Assembly (NCBI RefSeq): GCF_008107625.1
Contig: NZ_SDKK01000008.1
Location: 1 to 64,000 of the forward strand
Length of the DNA: 64,000 bases
Reading direction: 5' to 3'
Origin: Zoogloea oleivorans
GTDB taxonomy: Bacteria > Pseudomonadota > Gammaproteobacteria > Burkholderiales > Rhodocyclaceae
This document shows, in pieces, positions 1 through 7,912 of the stretch. The notes below the pieces were generated by a model. It had not been told where the DNA came from and ran no database searches. It saw only the letters and a program-made list of their open reading frames with translations. Every line of letters begins with the position of its first letter. The first letter of the stretch is position 1. A program made the translations under genes and the position numbers.

Positions 1-815
1 CCACGCTTTGGCGCAGCCCCGATGCCGACTTCGGCGACGTGACGGATCAAGACCGGCTGCCCATCGCGGACGGTAATGACCGTTTCCGCAATATCGTCCA
101 GCACGACAATCCGGCCCTGGCCCTGGATCAGGTACTCCTGGCCCGCCTCCACGTAGAAGCCGGCTGAGGCGTTCTGGTTGGACTCGCGTAGCGCCAGTAC
201 CACTTCGTCGAGCGTCAGCTTGTAGGCGGCCAGACGTTCGGGCTTCACCGTCACCTGGAACTGCTGGGTGTCACCACCGATAGGCAGCACTTCAGCGACC
301 CCAGGGACGGCCAGAATCCGCCGCTTGAGCACCTGCTCTGCGACGTTCTTCAGGACCAGACCATTGTGTTTGTCGGAGACCAATGCAATGAAAAGGATCT
401 CCCCCATGATCGATGCGGCAGGCGTCATCGCCGGCGCTGGGATATCCGGCGGCAAGGTGGCACGGGCCAGTTGCAGGCGTTCGGCCACCACCTGGCGGGC
501 CCGGTAGAGGTCGGTGCCCCACTCGAACTCCACGGTCACCACCGACAGGCCGATCTTGGTGGCCGAGCGTACCCGACGCACACCGGGGGCACCGTTGAGT
601 GCGGTTTCGATGGGAAAGGTGACCAGGTTCTCCACGTCCGTCGGCGCCATGCCGTGCGCCTCGGTGACGACCGTTACCGCCGGTGCGGTGAGATCCGGAA
701 AAACGTCCACCGGTGTGCGGGCAGCCTGCCAGCCCCCCCAGGCCAGCAGCAATACGCCGGCCAGTACGACAAAAAGCTTGTTGCGGAGCGACCACGCAAT
801 GATGTGTCCGATCAT
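1..815 (-). CDS. czcA: Heavy-metal RND efflux pump, inner-membrane subunit (CzcA/CusA family), N-terminal part
   Basis: Inner-membrane proton antiporter subunit of a CzcCBA-type tripartite metal exporter. The window edge cuts it; about 271 N-terminal residues are present. The start reads MIGHIIAWSLRNKLFVV, a typical first membrane helix of heavy-metal RND proteins, followed by a periplasmic porter region with TPVDVFPDLTAPAVTV and a long pore-domain stretch ending near VRDGQPVLIRHVAEVG. The start is the only ATG in frame near the czcB stop, 12 bases downstream of it. It is last in the czcI-czcC-czcB-czcA order, so it is probably co-transcribed. Metal specificity (Co/Zn/Cd or Cu/Ag) cannot be decided because the central membrane helices are outside the window. 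Confidence 0.9.
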   Translation of the reverse strand, partial: MIGHIIAWSLRNKLFVVLAGVLLLAWGGWQAARTPVDVFPDLTAPAVTVVTEAHGMAPTDVENLVTFPIETALNGAPGVRRVRSATKIGLSVVTVEFEWGTDLYRARQVVAERLQLARATLPPDIPAPAMTPAASIMGEILFIALVSDKHNGLVLKNVAEQVLKRRILAVPGVAEVLPIGGDTQQFQVTVKPERLAAYKLTLDEVVLALRESNQNASAGFYVEAGQEYLIQGQGRIVVLDDIAETVITVRDGQPVLIRHVAEVGIGAAPKR

Positions 816-827
816 GATCGTGCCCTG

Positions 828-2396
828 TCAGTGCGCATGGCCGTGGCCGATTTCACCAGTCTTGGTGGCGGCAAGCTTGACCAGATAGGCGCCTCGCGAC
901 ACCACCCGTTGGCCGGGCTCAAGGCCTTCGACGATTTCCACCCAGTCACCTTCGCGGGTGCCCACCCGTACCGGGCGACGCTCGAAGGATTCTCCGCCGG
1001 TCATTACAAACACATGGGGGACGCCACTCTCGTCGATCACCGCCGAGCCCGGAACAGCGATCACTTCGCGGGCTGCGCCGGAGTAGACCTCCGCTTTCAC
1101 CGCCATGCCGACACGCAAGCGTTCATCTGGCAGGGGGAACTCGAAAAGGACCGGCACCGTGCGGGTCGCCGTATCGATGGCCCCACCCGTGGCGATCAGG
1201 CGGCCATTCCTGCCCGGCACGATGTCGAAACTCTTCTCGATGCCTTCCACCCGGAAGCTGGCACCACTCGGCGCAGCGAGCCGGGCCGATTCCGACTCGG
1301 AAACCCGCAGTTCCAGCCACAGCATGCGGCGATCAACGATGTGAAAAAGCAAGCTGCCTTCCTGAGCAAAGGCGCCCGGCGACACACGTACATCGGCAAT
1401 GATCCCGGAAGCCGGAGCACGCAGGGGTACCCCGCCGGCGCTCCCTCCGTACTGGCCAAGGCGCCCTTGTGCGGCGTCGAGCTCGGCCCGTGCCGACGCT
1501 TCAGCGGCGCGGGCGGTGAGAACGCGCTTCTCGGGCACAGCCTCATCCTTGAAGAGCTCTTCCATGCGGGCACGTTCACGTGCGCTCAGATCAAGCGCCA
1601 CCCCGGCCTTGCGGGCATTGGCCTGGAGCGATGCCAGATCAGTGTCGCCGCCCAGGCGCGGTGAAAGGTAGGCGAGGATGTCACCCTTCTTCACGACCTG
1701 TCCAAGGTGCGGAAAAGTGCCGGAAGGCTGCACCTGGCCGGACATCGGCGCCGTCAGCAGGGCTTCGCCATCCGGTCGGGCACGCAGCGTGCCGGTGGCG
1801 GCGATCGCGGGACGGATCGCATGCCGGATCACTTCGGTCGTGGCGAAATCCACTTTCCACTGCTGTTCCTTGGTGAAACCGATGCCGCCCTCATCGTGCT
1901 CCGCGGCAAGCGCATCGGCGCTCTTCCGGTCAGGGTAGATCGTGACGGGGCCGAGGCGATGGCGAACGGTGAAGTCTGCGGTGACCACCTCAATGTCGAG
2001 TTCTCGCTGTCCGGCAAGCCTGGGCTCGGCTTCCGGCCTGAAGATGCCCGGCTGGGTTGGCGCGCGGGTGGAAAAGACTTCATCCGGCTGGCCACCACCG
2101 GAGAGAATCACGCTCACTGTGCCCGTGGCCAGGGCCTTGAAGTCGGCCAGTTGGGTCAGGTGGGCAGCGAAGGCCGACTTCTCGCCGACAACGAGGCGGG
2201 GAAACTCCACGAACAACTCGGTCTTGTCGGTGAAGTGGGTGATCTTCTCGCCGCCAGGGCCGTGGTCATGCCCATGCCCGGCTGCCGGTGAATGGCGGCC
2301 GTCGGCGGCATGTTCGTGGCCATGGTCGCTGCAGGCTGACAGGCTCAGGACGGCAAAGGTCGATACCAGCAAAGTGGCTATCAGGGTCTTGTTCAT
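828..2396 (-). CDS. czcB: Periplasmic adaptor (membrane fusion) subunit of heavy-metal RND efflux pump
   Basis: Links the RND pump to the outer-membrane channel. Starting at MNKTLIATLL it is 522 residues, with a lipoprotein signal ending at LSLSAC (Cys22). A His/Asp-rich segment follows directly (DHGHEH, GHGHDH), a likely metal-binding sponge, and the C-terminus ends in GHGHAH. The central part shows the lipoyl/coiled-coil hairpin order of HlyD-type adaptors (GTLRARPDGEALLTAPMSG, then ARKAGVALDLSARERARMEELF) and a beta-barrel region. The start codon overlaps the czcC stop as ATGA, which argues for this start over one further upstream and for translational coupling. Confidence 0.93.
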   Translation of the reverse strand: MNKTLIATLLVSTFAVLSLSACSDHGHEHAADGRHSPAAGHGHDHGPGGEKITHFTDKTELFVEFPRLVVGEKSAFAAHLTQLADFKALATGTVSVILSGGGQPDEVFSTRAPTQPGIFRPEAEPRLAGQRELDIEVVTADFTVRHRLGPVTIYPDRKSADALAAEHDEGGIGFTKEQQWKVDFATTEVIRHAIRPAIAATGTLRARPDGEALLTAPMSGQVQPSGTFPHLGQVVKKGDILAYLSPRLGGDTDLASLQANARKAGVALDLSARERARMEELFKDEAVPEKRVLTARAAEASARAELDAAQGRLGQYGGSAGGVPLRAPASGIIADVRVSPGAFAQEGSLLFHIVDRRMLWLELRVSESESARLAAPSGASFRVEGIEKSFDIVPGRNGRLIATGGAIDTATRTVPVLFEFPLPDERLRVGMAVKAEVYSGAAREVIAVPGSAVIDESGVPHVFVMTGGESFERRPVRVGTREGDWVEIVEGLEPGQRVVSRGAYLVKLAATKTGEIGHGHAH

Positions 2397-3637
2397 TCGG
2401 TGACACTCCCGGTCAACAGGTCGTATTCGATGCGGGCCTGGCGGGCTTTCCATTCCAGATCGAGGGCGGTGATTTCGGCATCCAGGGCGCCGCGATAGGC
2501 GTCGAGAAGTTCCAGCAGGGTGGACTCACCGCCCTGGTAGGCGGCCTCGGCGATGCGCAGCAGCTCTGCCGAGCCAGCGACGGCACGCGTGCGGTAATCA
2601 GCCACGGCGGTGCTCAGACGCTCGACCTGGCGGTGCAGGCCACGCAGATCGCCTTCCGCGCGGGCACGAATCAAGGCGTATTCCGAGCGAGCGCTGAGTG
2701 CATCGGCTATCGCCCTGCGCGCACCGGCCTGCTGGCGATCGAAGACCGGCAGGGGAATAGAGAGGGTGACGACGGTCGACGTGTCCCGGCCGACGCCGTT
2801 ATCCGTGTACTTGGGGCCGACGCCAACGGTGATATCCGGCACCCAGCCACGGGAGGCAGCCCGGCCGTCGAGATCGGCCGCTTCGGCACGCCGGGCAAGG
2901 GCCTGCAGATCCGGCCTCCGTTCAAGTCCCCCCAGAGCCTGGTCAAGGGCAGGTAAGCCTGCCGGAGGCAGCACGCCGCTGACGGGTGCGAGAGGCACGC
3001 CGGGCATGCCGATCAGGGCAGCCAGACGTTCGTGTGCCCGTTCGAGATCGGCCTGCTCGACACTGAGACGCGCCTGGGCGGTCTGGCGCTCGCGGGCAAG
3101 ACGACGGCGGTCATAGCCGGAGGCTTCGCCACTACGGGCCAGCTTGTCGACGATGCCCTCGACGCGCGCGAAACGCCGGGTCCAGGCCTCGGTCGAACTG
3201 ATGGTCTCCTGCTTGAGGAGCACTTCGTGGAAGCGGTAACGGATTTCGGCGGCAATCTCCTTGCGACGCTGGGCGTTACCGACGCTGGCCACATCCACAC
3301 GCACACCGGCGGCTTCCCGGCGCAGTCCGCGACGCCCGGACACATCGAAGGTTTGGGCAATCAGCCAGGTCTGCTCGGTGGCATCGGCGCCACGCCGACC
3401 GCCATCACGGCTGTAGCCCAGCGTGGGATTGGGCGGAAGGCCGGCGGCCAGGGCATCCGCCTCGGCCACCTCAACGCTTCCACGTTCAAGGCTGGAGAGA
3501 TCGCTCCGTGCAAGGCCAAGGCGAACGGCATCAGCCTCGGTCAGCGAGCGATATTGGGGTGCAGATTGGGGCGTATTGGTCTGTGCCCACGCAGCCAGCG
3601 GCAGCGCGAGCGAAACCATGCATAGCAGGTGTCGCAT
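2393..3637 (-). CDS. czcC: Outer-membrane channel of heavy-metal RND efflux pump (TolC/OEP family)
   Basis: A 414-residue outer-membrane factor with a cleavable signal peptide (MRHLLCMVSLALPLAAWAQ). Two OEP repeats are visible: one around NPTLGYSRDGGRRGADATEQTWLIAQTF in short pieces, the second around VPDITVGVGPKYTDNGVG and VTLSIPLPVFDRQQ. Long alpha-helical stretches rich in Arg, Ala and Glu fit the periplasmic tunnel. The protein forms the exit duct of the CzcCBA complex. Its stop overlaps the start of the adaptor gene by 4 bases. It follows the small His-rich czcI gene after about 100 bases that can fold (see separate entry). Confidence 0.93.
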   Translation of the reverse strand: MRHLLCMVSLALPLAAWAQTNTPQSAPQYRSLTEADAVRLGLARSDLSSLERGSVEVAEADALAAGLPPNPTLGYSRDGGRRGADATEQTWLIAQTFDVSGRRGLRREAAGVRVDVASVGNAQRRKEIAAEIRYRFHEVLLKQETISSTEAWTRRFARVEGIVDKLARSGEASGYDRRRLARERQTAQARLSVEQADLERAHERLAALIGMPGVPLAPVSGVLPPAGLPALDQALGGLERRPDLQALARRAEAADLDGRAASRGWVPDITVGVGPKYTDNGVGRDTSTVVTLSIPLPVFDRQQAGARRAIADALSARSEYALIRARAEGDLRGLHRQVERLSTAVADYRTRAVAGSAELLRIAEAAYQGGESTLLELLDAYRGALDAEITALDLEWKARQARIEYDLLTGSVTE

Positions 3638-3669
3638 CGGATTCCTCGTGACGAAATGACAGGGTCGAG

Positions 3670-3748
3670 GTCACCGGCAGGCGATGAAAGGCGACGGCTG
3701 CGCGAAGCAGCCTGGAGAAAACGGGCCTGCCGGTTCTACAGCAGAACC
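3670..3748 (-). other. Foldable czcI-czcC intercistronic region
   Basis: Nested inverted repeats: a 9-bp pair (3674-3682 with 3725-3733, CCGGCAGGC/GCCTGCCGG) encloses a 6-bp hairpin GGCTGC/GCAGCC (3696-3701, 3707-3712). A separate hairpin GGTTCT/AGAACC (3732-3737, 3743-3748) covers the czcI stop codon. No U-tract follows, so it looks more like an mRNA processing or stability structure than a terminator. Confidence 0.4.
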
Positions 3749-4128
3749 GATGGAGGCCAGTCGAACAGCGGGGGGATGTGAGACGTAAAGGCGGCAGGTG
3801 GCCGGACAGGGCGAACACCGGGCGGAGGGTCGCCGAGATTCAGATCGGGATTGATGATCAGCGTGCTGAACAGGGGGTGATAGTGCCCGCCGTCATGATG
3901 TCCGTCCTCACCATGATCACCGTGATCAGGGATCTGGTTCAGCCCGAACAGCCCGTCATGATCGCTGTCAGGATCGGATTCGTGCTGGTGATCATGATCC
4001 GTGTCATGAACGTGAAAGCCCAGGGCCACCACATCCTCCCCCCAGTGACCGTCGACGCTCTCGGCCGCCGCCCAGGCAAACTGGAGCGGAACGAGCAGCA
4101 TGAGGAGGATGGCTAGGATGCGGTGCAT
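3736..4128 (-). CDS. czcI: Small His-rich periplasmic protein of the czc operon (CzcI-like)
   Basis: A 130-residue protein with a signal peptide (MHRILAILLMLLVPLQFAWA, cleavage near AWA-A). A region dense in His and Asp follows (HVHDTDHDHQHESDPD, DHGDHGEDGHHDGGHYH), then a Pro-rich tail. Small secreted His-rich proteins encoded just upstream of czcC are known as CzcI and are thought to modulate metal sensing or buffer metal. It is first in the operon. No Shine-Dalgarno is visible before the ATG, and the best -10 box ends only 7 bases upstream, so a leaderless or near-leaderless mRNA is possible. Assignment rests on position, size and composition. Confidence 0.75.
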   Translation of the reverse strand: MHRILAILLMLLVPLQFAWAAAESVDGHWGEDVVALGFHVHDTDHDHQHESDPDSDHDGLFGLNQIPDHGDHGEDGHHDGGHYHPLFSTLIINPDLNLGDPPPGVRPVRPPAAFTSHIPPLFDWPPSVLL

Positions 4129-4130
4129 GG

Positions 4131-4165
4131 GCGGATTCTACTGCATGAATCCGCTCATCTGCCAA
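4131..4165 (-). promoter_or_regulatory. Putative metal-responsive promoter and operator of czcI
   Basis: A perfect 8-bp inverted repeat, GCGGATTC/GAATCCGC with an 8-base spacer, occupies 4131-4154. On the minus strand it overlaps a -10-like TAGAAT (4135-4140) preceded by TTGGCA at a 19-bp spacing. Over-long spacers with an embedded dyad are typical of MerR-family metal promoters; a response regulator of the CzcR type is an alternative. No regulator gene is in the window. Confidence 0.45.
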
Positions 4166-4371
4166 GCAGGCCTGATGGAGCGCTGCAGGTAAACATGCCT
4201 GGCCACTGCCACCTCAGGGACCCTCATCGAGAGAAGGAGAAAAATACAGCGCCCACGCCACCAAAATTCACGTTGGATCCGCATCCGTCAGCAACCCGTA
4301 CTACGTGACGGGGGCCTCTTGGGCTGCTACCCGCCTTGCCAACGCTAGGGCTGACCACACCAGGTTGCCGC

Positions 4372-6276
4372 TTATTTGTCTTTCGGCACTTCCAGAGCAG
4401 CAGCGTTCACCTTGACCTCGTAGCGCTTGCGCAAGGAAGCAACGTAAGCCCCAAAGTCCTGCTCGGCCAGCACCCGGGCGTACTGCTGCTTGATCGCCTT
4501 GAAACGGGGGTCCGCTTCATTGACCGCCGGACGGCTAACCTTCTCGATACGGAAAATCACGAAGCCCGCACCTGGAATCTGAACACCGGTATACGCTGGC
4601 AGCTTGGCACTGGGCGCACGAAAGACGGCACGACCCACTTCTGCCGGCAGTCCCCGGTCGGCGCGCTGCATGACCTGGGAGGCACTCCAGCTCAGCTCAA
4701 GCGCATCACCCTTGTTGAGCCCTGCCAGTTTGGCCTGACCATCCTTCTCTGCCAGCTTGACGGCTTCCGCAGTCGTCAAAGACTTTTCGATATCCGCCTT
4801 CACCTCGTCAAACGGACGAATTGCCGCCGGCTTGAACTCGACCACCCGCGCAGACACCAGCAAGCCTTTGCCAACCTCAACCGCGTCGGTATTGCGCTTG
4901 TTCTTGACTGCATCATCAGAGAACAGGGCCGCAATGAGCTTCTCGTTGTTGAGAGGCTGCTGAACCTTGCCCTCACGTCCGATCCATTCGGAAGTCTGCG
5001 TCTGCAGCTTGAACTTGTCGGCCGCCGGCTTCAGGCTATCTGCCTGCTCATAAACCGTATTGGTGAAACCTTCTACCAGCTCGGCAAATTTCTTCGCGGA
5101 CTCTGTGCGCTTGAGTTCCGCAGCAATTTCCGCCTTAACCTCATCGAACGGACGAACCTTCTCGCCCTTCACGCCGGTCAGACGGATGATATGGAAGCCG
5201 AAATCAGACTGCACGACGTCGGAAATCTCCCCCTCCTTGGCCAAGCTGAATGCGCTGTCTTCAAACGGCTTGACCATCGCGCCACGGGCAAAGAAACCGA
5301 GATCCCCCCCCTTTTCGGCCGAGCCGGGATCCTGAGAGTTTTCCTTGGCCAGCTTTGCGAAATCAGCCGGATTGGCCTTGACTTGTTTCAGCAGGCCGTC
5401 GATTTTCTCACGGGCCGCTTTGAGCACTGTTTCAGAAGCCCCCTTGTCAGCCTGAATCAGGATATGGCTTGCGCGGCGCTCCTCGCCCTGGCGGAACCGT
5501 TTCGGGTGAGCATCGTATTCCTTGCGGATATCCGCATCACTCACGACCAGTTGAGATGCCACACCTTCCTGACTGAGAACAATGTATTCGGCGCGCAACT
5601 GAGCAGGCAACTCGAACCGCTTGCGATTCGCTTCGTAGAATGCCTTGGCAGCACCATCGGTGAGCTTAACTGCCGACGCATATTGTGGAGCGGCGAGACG
5701 AACTTCGCTGACTGTCCGCTCCTCCAGTTGCACCGCATAGACACGCTCCGCCGACGTCCCGGAAACCATGACGCCTTCAGCGACAGCCCCGAGAACTTGC
5801 TGCAAGGCCAGATCCTTCCTCAGACGACTCTCGAATACAGCCTGGCTCATCCCCTGAGCGGTGAGAGCCGCTTCATAACGGGGCAAGGAAAACTGACCGT
5901 TTTCCTGGAAAGCCTGAATACCGGCGATCGTCTCCCGGACACGCTGATCGGATACGCTGAGTCGCATCTTGCTGGCGTCCAGGGCAAGCAAGCGCTGATT
6001 CACCAGATTGTCGAGCACCGCCTTGCGCGCCTCGGGAGTATTCATCATGGCCGGATTGAAATTGGCCCCCATGGCTGCCCGCATGCGCTCCTGCTGCTCC
6101 TGCAAGGCTTGCTGAAACTCTGCCGCCTTGATGGGAGTCCCCCCGACGGAAGCCAGATCGCCCTCTCCTCCGGCGTTCTTGACATAGGAGTCAACGCCCC
6201 AGAATGCAAAAGGAAGCGTGATCAGAAGCAGGAAAACCTGGACGATTTTCTTGTTGTTGCGTACGGCGTCGAACAT
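4372..6276 (-). CDS. ppiD: Membrane-anchored periplasmic peptidyl-prolyl isomerase / chaperone (PpiD)
   Basis: A 634-residue protein anchored by one N-terminal membrane helix (about residues 11-29, IVQVFLLLITLPFAFWGVD). A SurA_N-like chaperone region (about 40-165) follows, then one parvulin domain starting at RRASHILIQ (about 268-365; DLGFFARGAMVKPFEDSAF, FGFHIIRLTG), then a long helical C-terminal part. This matches PpiD in length and order. It assists folding of proteins leaving the Sec translocon. The start ATG lies 45 bases downstream of a strong hairpin terminator and about 190 bases from a promoter, which raises the possibility of attenuation or of a separate small RNA upstream. Confidence 0.93.
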   Translation of the reverse strand: MFDAVRNNKKIVQVFLLLITLPFAFWGVDSYVKNAGGEGDLASVGGTPIKAAEFQQALQEQQERMRAAMGANFNPAMMNTPEARKAVLDNLVNQRLLALDASKMRLSVSDQRVRETIAGIQAFQENGQFSLPRYEAALTAQGMSQAVFESRLRKDLALQQVLGAVAEGVMVSGTSAERVYAVQLEERTVSEVRLAAPQYASAVKLTDGAAKAFYEANRKRFELPAQLRAEYIVLSQEGVASQLVVSDADIRKEYDAHPKRFRQGEERRASHILIQADKGASETVLKAAREKIDGLLKQVKANPADFAKLAKENSQDPGSAEKGGDLGFFARGAMVKPFEDSAFSLAKEGEISDVVQSDFGFHIIRLTGVKGEKVRPFDEVKAEIAAELKRTESAKKFAELVEGFTNTVYEQADSLKPAADKFKLQTQTSEWIGREGKVQQPLNNEKLIAALFSDDAVKNKRNTDAVEVGKGLLVSARVVEFKPAAIRPFDEVKADIEKSLTTAEAVKLAEKDGQAKLAGLNKGDALELSWSASQVMQRADRGLPAEVGRAVFRAPSAKLPAYTGVQIPGAGFVIFRIEKVSRPAVNEADPRFKAIKQQYARVLAEQDFGAYVASLRKRYEVKVNAAALEVPKDK

Positions 6277-6320
6277 GCTGAATCCTCAGTTGCTACTAAC
6301 GGCAAGTGATCTTCGGGTTG

Positions 6321-6354
6321 AAAAACGCAAAGAGGCGAACTCTCGTTCGCCTCT
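6321..6354 (-). terminator. Rho-independent terminator upstream of ppiD
   Basis: Perfect 9-bp stem AGAGGCGAA/TTCGCCTCT (6331-6339, 6346-6354) with a 6-base loop. It is followed on the minus strand by TTTGCGTTTTT. It sits between the promoter at 6473-6501 and ppiD. Confidence 0.75.
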
Positions 6355-6466
6355 GACAACTAGCTGGCGGCATCACGACACAATACCCTGCGAGAAATGC
6401 AGGGGCGATTTCATGTGTGCTGATTCTTTGCGTGGGGCTGACTTTCATGCATCACATTGCAGAGAT
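6322..6466 (-). ncRNA. Candidate small RNA or attenuating leader of ppiD
   Basis: A good promoter (6473-6501) and a strong terminator (ending near 6322) bracket about 145 bases that carry no plausible gene. An internal hairpin CCCTGC/GCAGGG (6386-6391, 6399-6404) is visible. The sequence shows no features I recognise from 6S, 4.5S or tmRNA. It could be a stand-alone RNA or a 5' leader whose terminator is sometimes read through into ppiD. Confidence 0.45.
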
Positions 6467-6472
6467 TTTTTG

Positions 6473-6501
6473 AGTCTACATGCAGGAAGAGCATGGGACA
6501 A
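6473..6501 (-). promoter_or_regulatory. Sigma-70 promoter upstream of the ppiD leader
   Basis: Minus strand TTGTCC (6496-6501), 17-bp spacer, TAGACT (6473-6478). The predicted start is near 6466. It lies downstream of the tRNA terminator and therefore serves the region toward ppiD. Confidence 0.55.
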
Positions 6502-6552
6502 GCCCCGACTGGCCAAGCCGACCCGAATCAGCCGAAGGCGGGAGAAAAACAA

Positions 6553-6580
6553 AAAAGGCCACTTTCGTGGCCTTTTCCAA
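6553..6580 (-). terminator. Terminator of the hupB-tRNA transcript
   Basis: AAAAGGCCAC/GTGGCCTTTT stem (6553-6562, 6567-6576) with a TTTC loop. On the minus strand it is followed by TTTTTTGTTTTT. It lies 38 bases downstream of tRNA-Asp. Confidence 0.8.
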
Positions 6581-6613
6581 CACTGATGAGCCATGCTCAA
6601 AAGCAGCTTTTTT

Positions 6614-6690
6614 TGGCGGAGTGGACGGGACTCGAACCCGCGACCCCCGGCGTGACAGGCCGGTATTCTAACCAACTGAACTACCACTCC
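6614..6690 (-). tRNA. tRNA-Asp (GTC)
   Basis: Complete cloverleaf on the minus strand: acceptor GGAGTGG/CCACTCC, anticodon loop with GTC, T-arm GGTTCGAGTCC, discriminator G, and CCA encoded in the DNA. Length is 77 bases including CCA. It follows tRNA-Val by 24 bases and is probably processed from the same transcript. Confidence 0.97.
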
Positions 6691-6714
6691 AGACTGTTTT
6701 TTAGCTGATCAAGC

Positions 6715-6790
6715 TGGTGGGTGCTGACGGGGTCGAACCGCCGACATTCGCCTTGTAAGGGCGACGCTCTACCAACTGAGCTAAGCACCC
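6715..6790 (-). tRNA. tRNA-Val (TAC)
   Basis: Cloverleaf on the minus strand: acceptor GGGTGCT/AGCACCC, anticodon TAC within CCTTACAAG, T-arm GGTTCGACCCC, discriminator A, encoded CCA. Length is 76 bases. It starts only 33 bases after the hupB stop, with no terminator between, so hupB, tRNA-Val and tRNA-Asp may share a transcript. Confidence 0.97.
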
Positions 6791-6823
6791 ACTTTAATGC
6801 CGAAGATCAAGCAAAACAGGCAA

Positions 6824-7096
6824 TCAGTTTAGCGCATCTTTCAATGCTTTGCCAGGCCTAAATTTTGGAATTTTCGCAGAGTCTATCTTGATAGCCGCTC
6901 CGGTTCGCGGATTGCGACCACTTCGAGCTGCGCGCTTACCAACGTGAAAAGTACCGAACCCAACCAGAGTCACACTTCCACCCTGCTTAAGCTCAAGCTT
7001 GACTGCGGCTACGGCAGCATCCAACGCCCGACCTGCAGCGGCTTTCGAGATGTCAGCCTCAGCAGCAATTTGATCGACCAATTCGGATTTATTCAT
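6824..7096 (-). CDS. hupB: Histone-like DNA-binding protein HU
   Basis: A 90-residue HU/IHF-family protein beginning [11 protein letters not shown], with the conserved DNA-binding arm [12 protein letters not shown] and the C-terminal [16 protein letters not shown] dimers bend and compact DNA. The start was chosen for a strong GAGGGGG Shine-Dalgarno a few bases upstream; an extension of ten residues is not supported by the family. A consensus-like promoter lies about 100 bases upstream, and two tRNA genes follow directly. Confidence 0.97.
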   Translation of the reverse strand: MNKSELVDQIAAEADISKAAAGRALDAAVAAVKLELKQGGSVTLVGFGTFHVGKRAARSGRNPRTGAAIKIDSAKIPKFRPGKALKDALN

Positions 7097-7193
7097 ACCA
7101 GCCCCCTCTTTATGGAAATCAACCAACAGGAAACCCCGATATCAAATGCTGACGCCACATTCAGTCAAGCCAAGAGAAAATAACTTATTGGTT

Positions 7194-7222
7194 ATATAAC
7201 GCGCTAAAAATAGGGATGTCAA
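7194..7222 (-). promoter_or_regulatory. hupB promoter
   Basis: Perfect -35 TTGACA (7217-7222), 17-bp spacer, -10 TTATAT (7194-7199) on the minus strand. The predicted start near 7187 leaves a leader of about 90 bases before hupB. Confidence 0.75.
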
Positions 7223-7289
7223 GGGAGGGAACTGCCGCCCTAGCACCCCTTGCGCTCGATCAATCACGAAGACGGGGCGGGGTTGACGT

Positions 7290-7317
7290 AAAAAGGGGCC
7301 GCATGGCGACCCCTTTT
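7290..7317 (-). terminator. rpsT terminator
   Basis: AAAAGGGG and CCCCTTTT arms with an inner CGC/GCG pairing and CAT loop (7291-7317), then a T run on the minus strand. It lies about 55 bases downstream of rpsT. Confidence 0.85.
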
Positions 7318-7371
7318 CAGATTTTTGCTACCTACCTCACCGCAAAGGAGAAGAGGCTGGAAAGCTCAAAA

Positions 7372-7647
7372 TCAGGCAGCCACGGCGCCCATCGCCTTGA
7401 TGGCGGAGGACAGACGGCTCTTGTGGCGTGCAGCCTTGTTCTTGTGAATGATTTTCTTGTCAGCGATGCTGTCGATCGTGCGCTGGGAAGCGACGAAAAC
7501 TTGCTGAGCGACTTGTTTGTCGCCGCCATCAACCGCTTTACGAACAGCCTTGATGGCAGTACGCAGGCGCGAACGCAGACTCATGTTAAGGGCGCGAGCC
7601 TTGACAGCTTGGCGGGCGCGCTTACGGGCTTGTGCCGAATTGGCCAT
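7372..7647 (-). CDS. rpsT: 30S ribosomal protein S20
   Basis: A 91-residue, strongly basic protein starting [18 protein letters not shown], with the conserved [18 protein letters not shown] near the end. This is the full length and signature of bS20, which binds 16S rRNA early in 30S assembly. It is monocistronic: promoter upstream at 7686-7715 and terminator at 7290-7317. Confidence 0.98.
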   Translation of the reverse strand: MANSAQARKRARQAVKARALNMSLRSRLRTAIKAVRKAVDGGDKQVAQQVFVASQRTIDSIADKKIIHKNKAARHKSRLSSAIKAMGAVAA

Positions 7648-7685
7648 CTTTTAGTAATCCTGAAAGGAATGCAATGAAGCCAAGG

Positions 7686-7715
7686 ATTTTATGGGAAATC
7701 CCATTCCCTTGGCAA
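7686..7715 (-). promoter_or_regulatory. rpsT promoter
   Basis: Minus strand TTGCCA (7710-7715), 18-bp spacer, TAAAAT (7686-7691), about 40 bases before the rpsT start. The spacer contains the inverted repeat TGGGA/TCCCA. The remaining bases 7716-7860 show no gene or further signal. Confidence 0.6.
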
Positions 7716-7860
7716 GTGTTTTATTGACTTTATTGCAGCTTTTGGGCGATACCGAAATAGGACCGGTCAGATAGCCTGCTACCCACCTACGCCCAGCGGC
7801 TGTTGCGCCACCGACGCGTTTAACTCCCGCCCGGCAGGAGCCCCCCCATATTGGCCGCAC

Positions 7861-7892
7861 CCAAAGAAAAAGCCCCGCCAACTGGCAGGGCT
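7861..7892 (-). terminator. Terminator of the thiolase gene
   Basis: Stem AGCCCTGCC/GGCGGGGCT with one G-T pair (7871-7879, 7884-7892), AGTT loop and a TTTTCTTT tail on the minus strand. It lies 20 bases after the thiolase stop codon. Confidence 0.85.
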
Positions 7893-7912
7893 TCGATCCA
7901 GCAAAGACCGAT

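Noticed and set aside
4336-6309. Open frame of 657 codons on the plus strand across ppiD
   Set aside because: It is the antisense frame of a clear PpiD protein; its translation has no recognisable domain, and such long antisense frames are expected in high-GC DNA. The same holds for the 752-codon plus-strand frame at 26307-28565.
6322-6466. 6S, 4.5S or tmRNA identity for the RNA upstream of ppiD
   Set aside because: It lacks the long bulged hairpin of 6S RNA, the SRP core sequence, and the tRNA-like ends of tmRNA.
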